Source of the DNA: Flavobacteriales bacterium
Lineage (GTDB): Bacteria; Bacteroidota; Bacteroidia; Flavobacteriales; JABDKJ01
Length of the DNA: 7,449 bases
Direction of reading: 5' to 3'
Assembly (NCBI GenBank): GCA_013002285.1
Contig: JABDKJ010000031.1
Location: 1 to 7,449 of the forward strand
Part shown: positions 6,522 to 7,449 of the stretch, piece by piece
Position numbering within the stretch: the stretch's first letter is position 1
Layout of the letters: the number at the start of each line of letters is the position of its first letter
The notes under the pieces: generated by a model
Database searches by the model: none
What the model saw: the letters and a program-made list of their open reading frames with translations, nothing else
Told to the model about the DNA's origin: nothing
Position numbers and translations under genes: made by a program

Positions 6522-7449
6522 GTGTACTGTTTATCAAATACATCGTAATTTATGATGTAATAATACACACCTGGAGCAACTTCTTGTTCGGTATCTTGGT
6601 GAATTCCATCCCACTTAAAGTCCTTGTCCGTTGCAGAATAAACTACATTTCCCCATCTGTTGTACAGTTTCATGTCAAATTGCCTTATACAAAAATCTGT
6701 GTCCTTGAATGTTGTGAAATCTACATTCAGCGCATCTTCATTTGGTGTGAAAATATTTGGCAATTGGATCTGGCCATCAGTCTCGGGAATGATGTTCACT
6801 AAAAATGGGTATTTGTATGTATTAACGACATCACATTTTCTGCTATCTACATAGAAATCCAATTGATGCGGTTGAGTAAGGTCAAACGTAATGTCAGGAC
6901 ATTGTGGTCTCCAGCAATATTCCCCTGACACATTGAACAAGGCAGCTGGTGAAGGAGTAAAAGTACTTCTGATCCCAGCCTGAGAAAAGGAATAACCCGT
7001 GGTGTCAGCATAGATCCTCAGGGTATCGTAACAATCGACATCATTCAACTGAACAAAGAAACAATGTTCATCGCCATTCATAACATAACTCAGGTCAGTA
7101 CTTAAAGGAAGGACCATCTCTGTGGGTTCATCTGGTGGCAGTTCTACGAGGATCGAGAAAGTGTCTTGAGAAGTAAATGTAGAATCCGTGCATCCTGTAG
7201 AAAAAGAAGAGATCTCGATTTCATAGGGTTCAGTTCTTAGTGAGCTGCAATCTGGGGTCCAAGAAAACTGAGAACTCACTATCCCTGTACCTGTGACTGG
7301 CGTGAACGAAGCTGCAGGAAAGAATGCAGTATCCAGGACTTCCGAATCTACAAATAGAAAAAGCGTGTCCTCAAAATTAGTATCGTTCGATTCAATTGTA
7401 ATACAGAAAGGTTTGTTAGGCTCTATGACATAGTCTGCAGGGTTTACAT
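6491..7449 (-). CDS. Secreted repeat protein with gliding-motility/T9SS type B sorting domain (5' end beyond window)
   Basis: The frame is open from the right edge to the TGA at 6491-6493, giving 318 visible residues; the N-terminus and any signal peptide lie outside. A GTG at 7279 is not the true start because the sequence upstream continues the same repeat. Visible residues 1 to about 220 are two beta-rich, cysteine-containing repeats. The last 90 residues (229-318) are the C-terminal sorting domain typical of gliding-motility-associated and T9SS type B cargo: LPNIFTPNEDALN, then LYNRWGNVVY, FKWDG, APGVYYYIINY and the terminal TGDVTLVR. Such proteins cross the outer membrane through the type IX system and are often very long surface adhesins. 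Its own function cannot be told from this part. Its last ten codons and stop lie antisense to the end of bshA. Confidence 0.9.
   Translation of the reverse strand, partial: VNPADYVIEPNKPFCITIESNDTNFEDTLFLFVDSEVLDTAFFPAASFTPVTGTGIVSSQFSWTPDCSSLRTEPYEIEISSFSTGCTDSTFTSQDTFSILVELPPDEPTEMVLPLSTDLSYVMNGDEHCFFVQLNDVDCYDTLRIYADTTGYSFSQAGIRSTFTPSPAALFNVSGEYCWRPQCPDITFDLTQPHQLDFYVDSRKCDVVNTYKYPFLVNIIPETDGQIQLPNIFTPNEDALNVDFTTFKDTDFCIRQFDMKLYNRWGNVVYSATDKDFKWDGIHQDTEQEVAPGVYYYIINYDVFDKQYTYTGDVTLVR
6788..7447 (-). repeat. Two diverged tandem protein repeats of about 115 residues
   Basis: Within the secreted protein, visible residues about 1-115 and 116-220 align with one another. Matching positions are C15/C129, DTL 27-29/141-143, FTP 48-50/163-165, FSWTPDC 61-67 with YCWRPQC 177-183, and C86/C205. 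The spacing is 114-119 residues throughout. The repeats are Ig/PKD-like in composition and probably continue beyond the right edge. Similarity is at protein level only, so this is old duplication rather than a recent DNA repeat. Confidence 0.7.

Noticed and set aside
6584..6854. Plus-strand frames of 72 and 64 codons
   Set aside because: They are antisense to the T9SS sorting domain and have no recognisable features.

Overview
The window looks like chromosomal DNA of a free-living member of the Bacteroidota, most likely a flavobacterium-like lineage. The evidence is a GWxTD-domain protein, a protein ending in a gliding-motility/type IX secretion (T9SS type B) C-terminal sorting domain, a Bacteroidota-type BshA, exact matches to the Bacteroidota -7 promoter element TAnnTTTG, AT-rich DNA and no Shine-Dalgarno sequences. 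I see no mobile element, CRISPR array or phage gene.

Layout. (1) Positions 1-1400, minus strand: a secreted GWxTD-domain protein whose 3' end lies beyond the left edge. (2) Positions 1401-1630: a divergent promoter region, then tRNA-Ser(UGA) with an encoded CCA and a strong hairpin terminator. (3) Positions 1630-1915: a non-coding stretch with a -7 promoter match, several hairpins and a second strong intrinsic terminator that ends only 8 nt before the next start codon. This is either a small RNA of about 116 nt or an attenuator-type leader, and it is the least explained part of the window. (4) Positions 1916-2278: a small CoA-binding (Rossmann) protein. (5) Positions 2359-5352: a 997-residue exported protein joining a GH3/NagZ-type beta-N-acetylglucosaminidase to a serine beta-lactamase/AmiE-like hydrolase. 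(6) Positions 5370-6521: bshA, the first enzyme of bacillithiol synthesis, 17 nt downstream and probably co-transcribed. (7) Positions 6491-7449, minus strand: the C-terminal part of a large secreted repeat protein with a T9SS type B sorting domain. Its 3' end overlaps that of bshA by 31 bp.

How the genes fit together. The GH3-hydrolase fusion has the parts needed to dismantle muropeptides: a glucosaminidase and a possible MurNAc-L-Ala amidase. Its partner BshA consumes UDP-GlcNAc. A link between wall-sugar recovery and thiol synthesis is possible but is my inference. The other proteins are a T9SS cargo, an uncharacterised envelope protein and a small CoA-binding protein, with no clear shared pathway. 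Both edge genes are incomplete.
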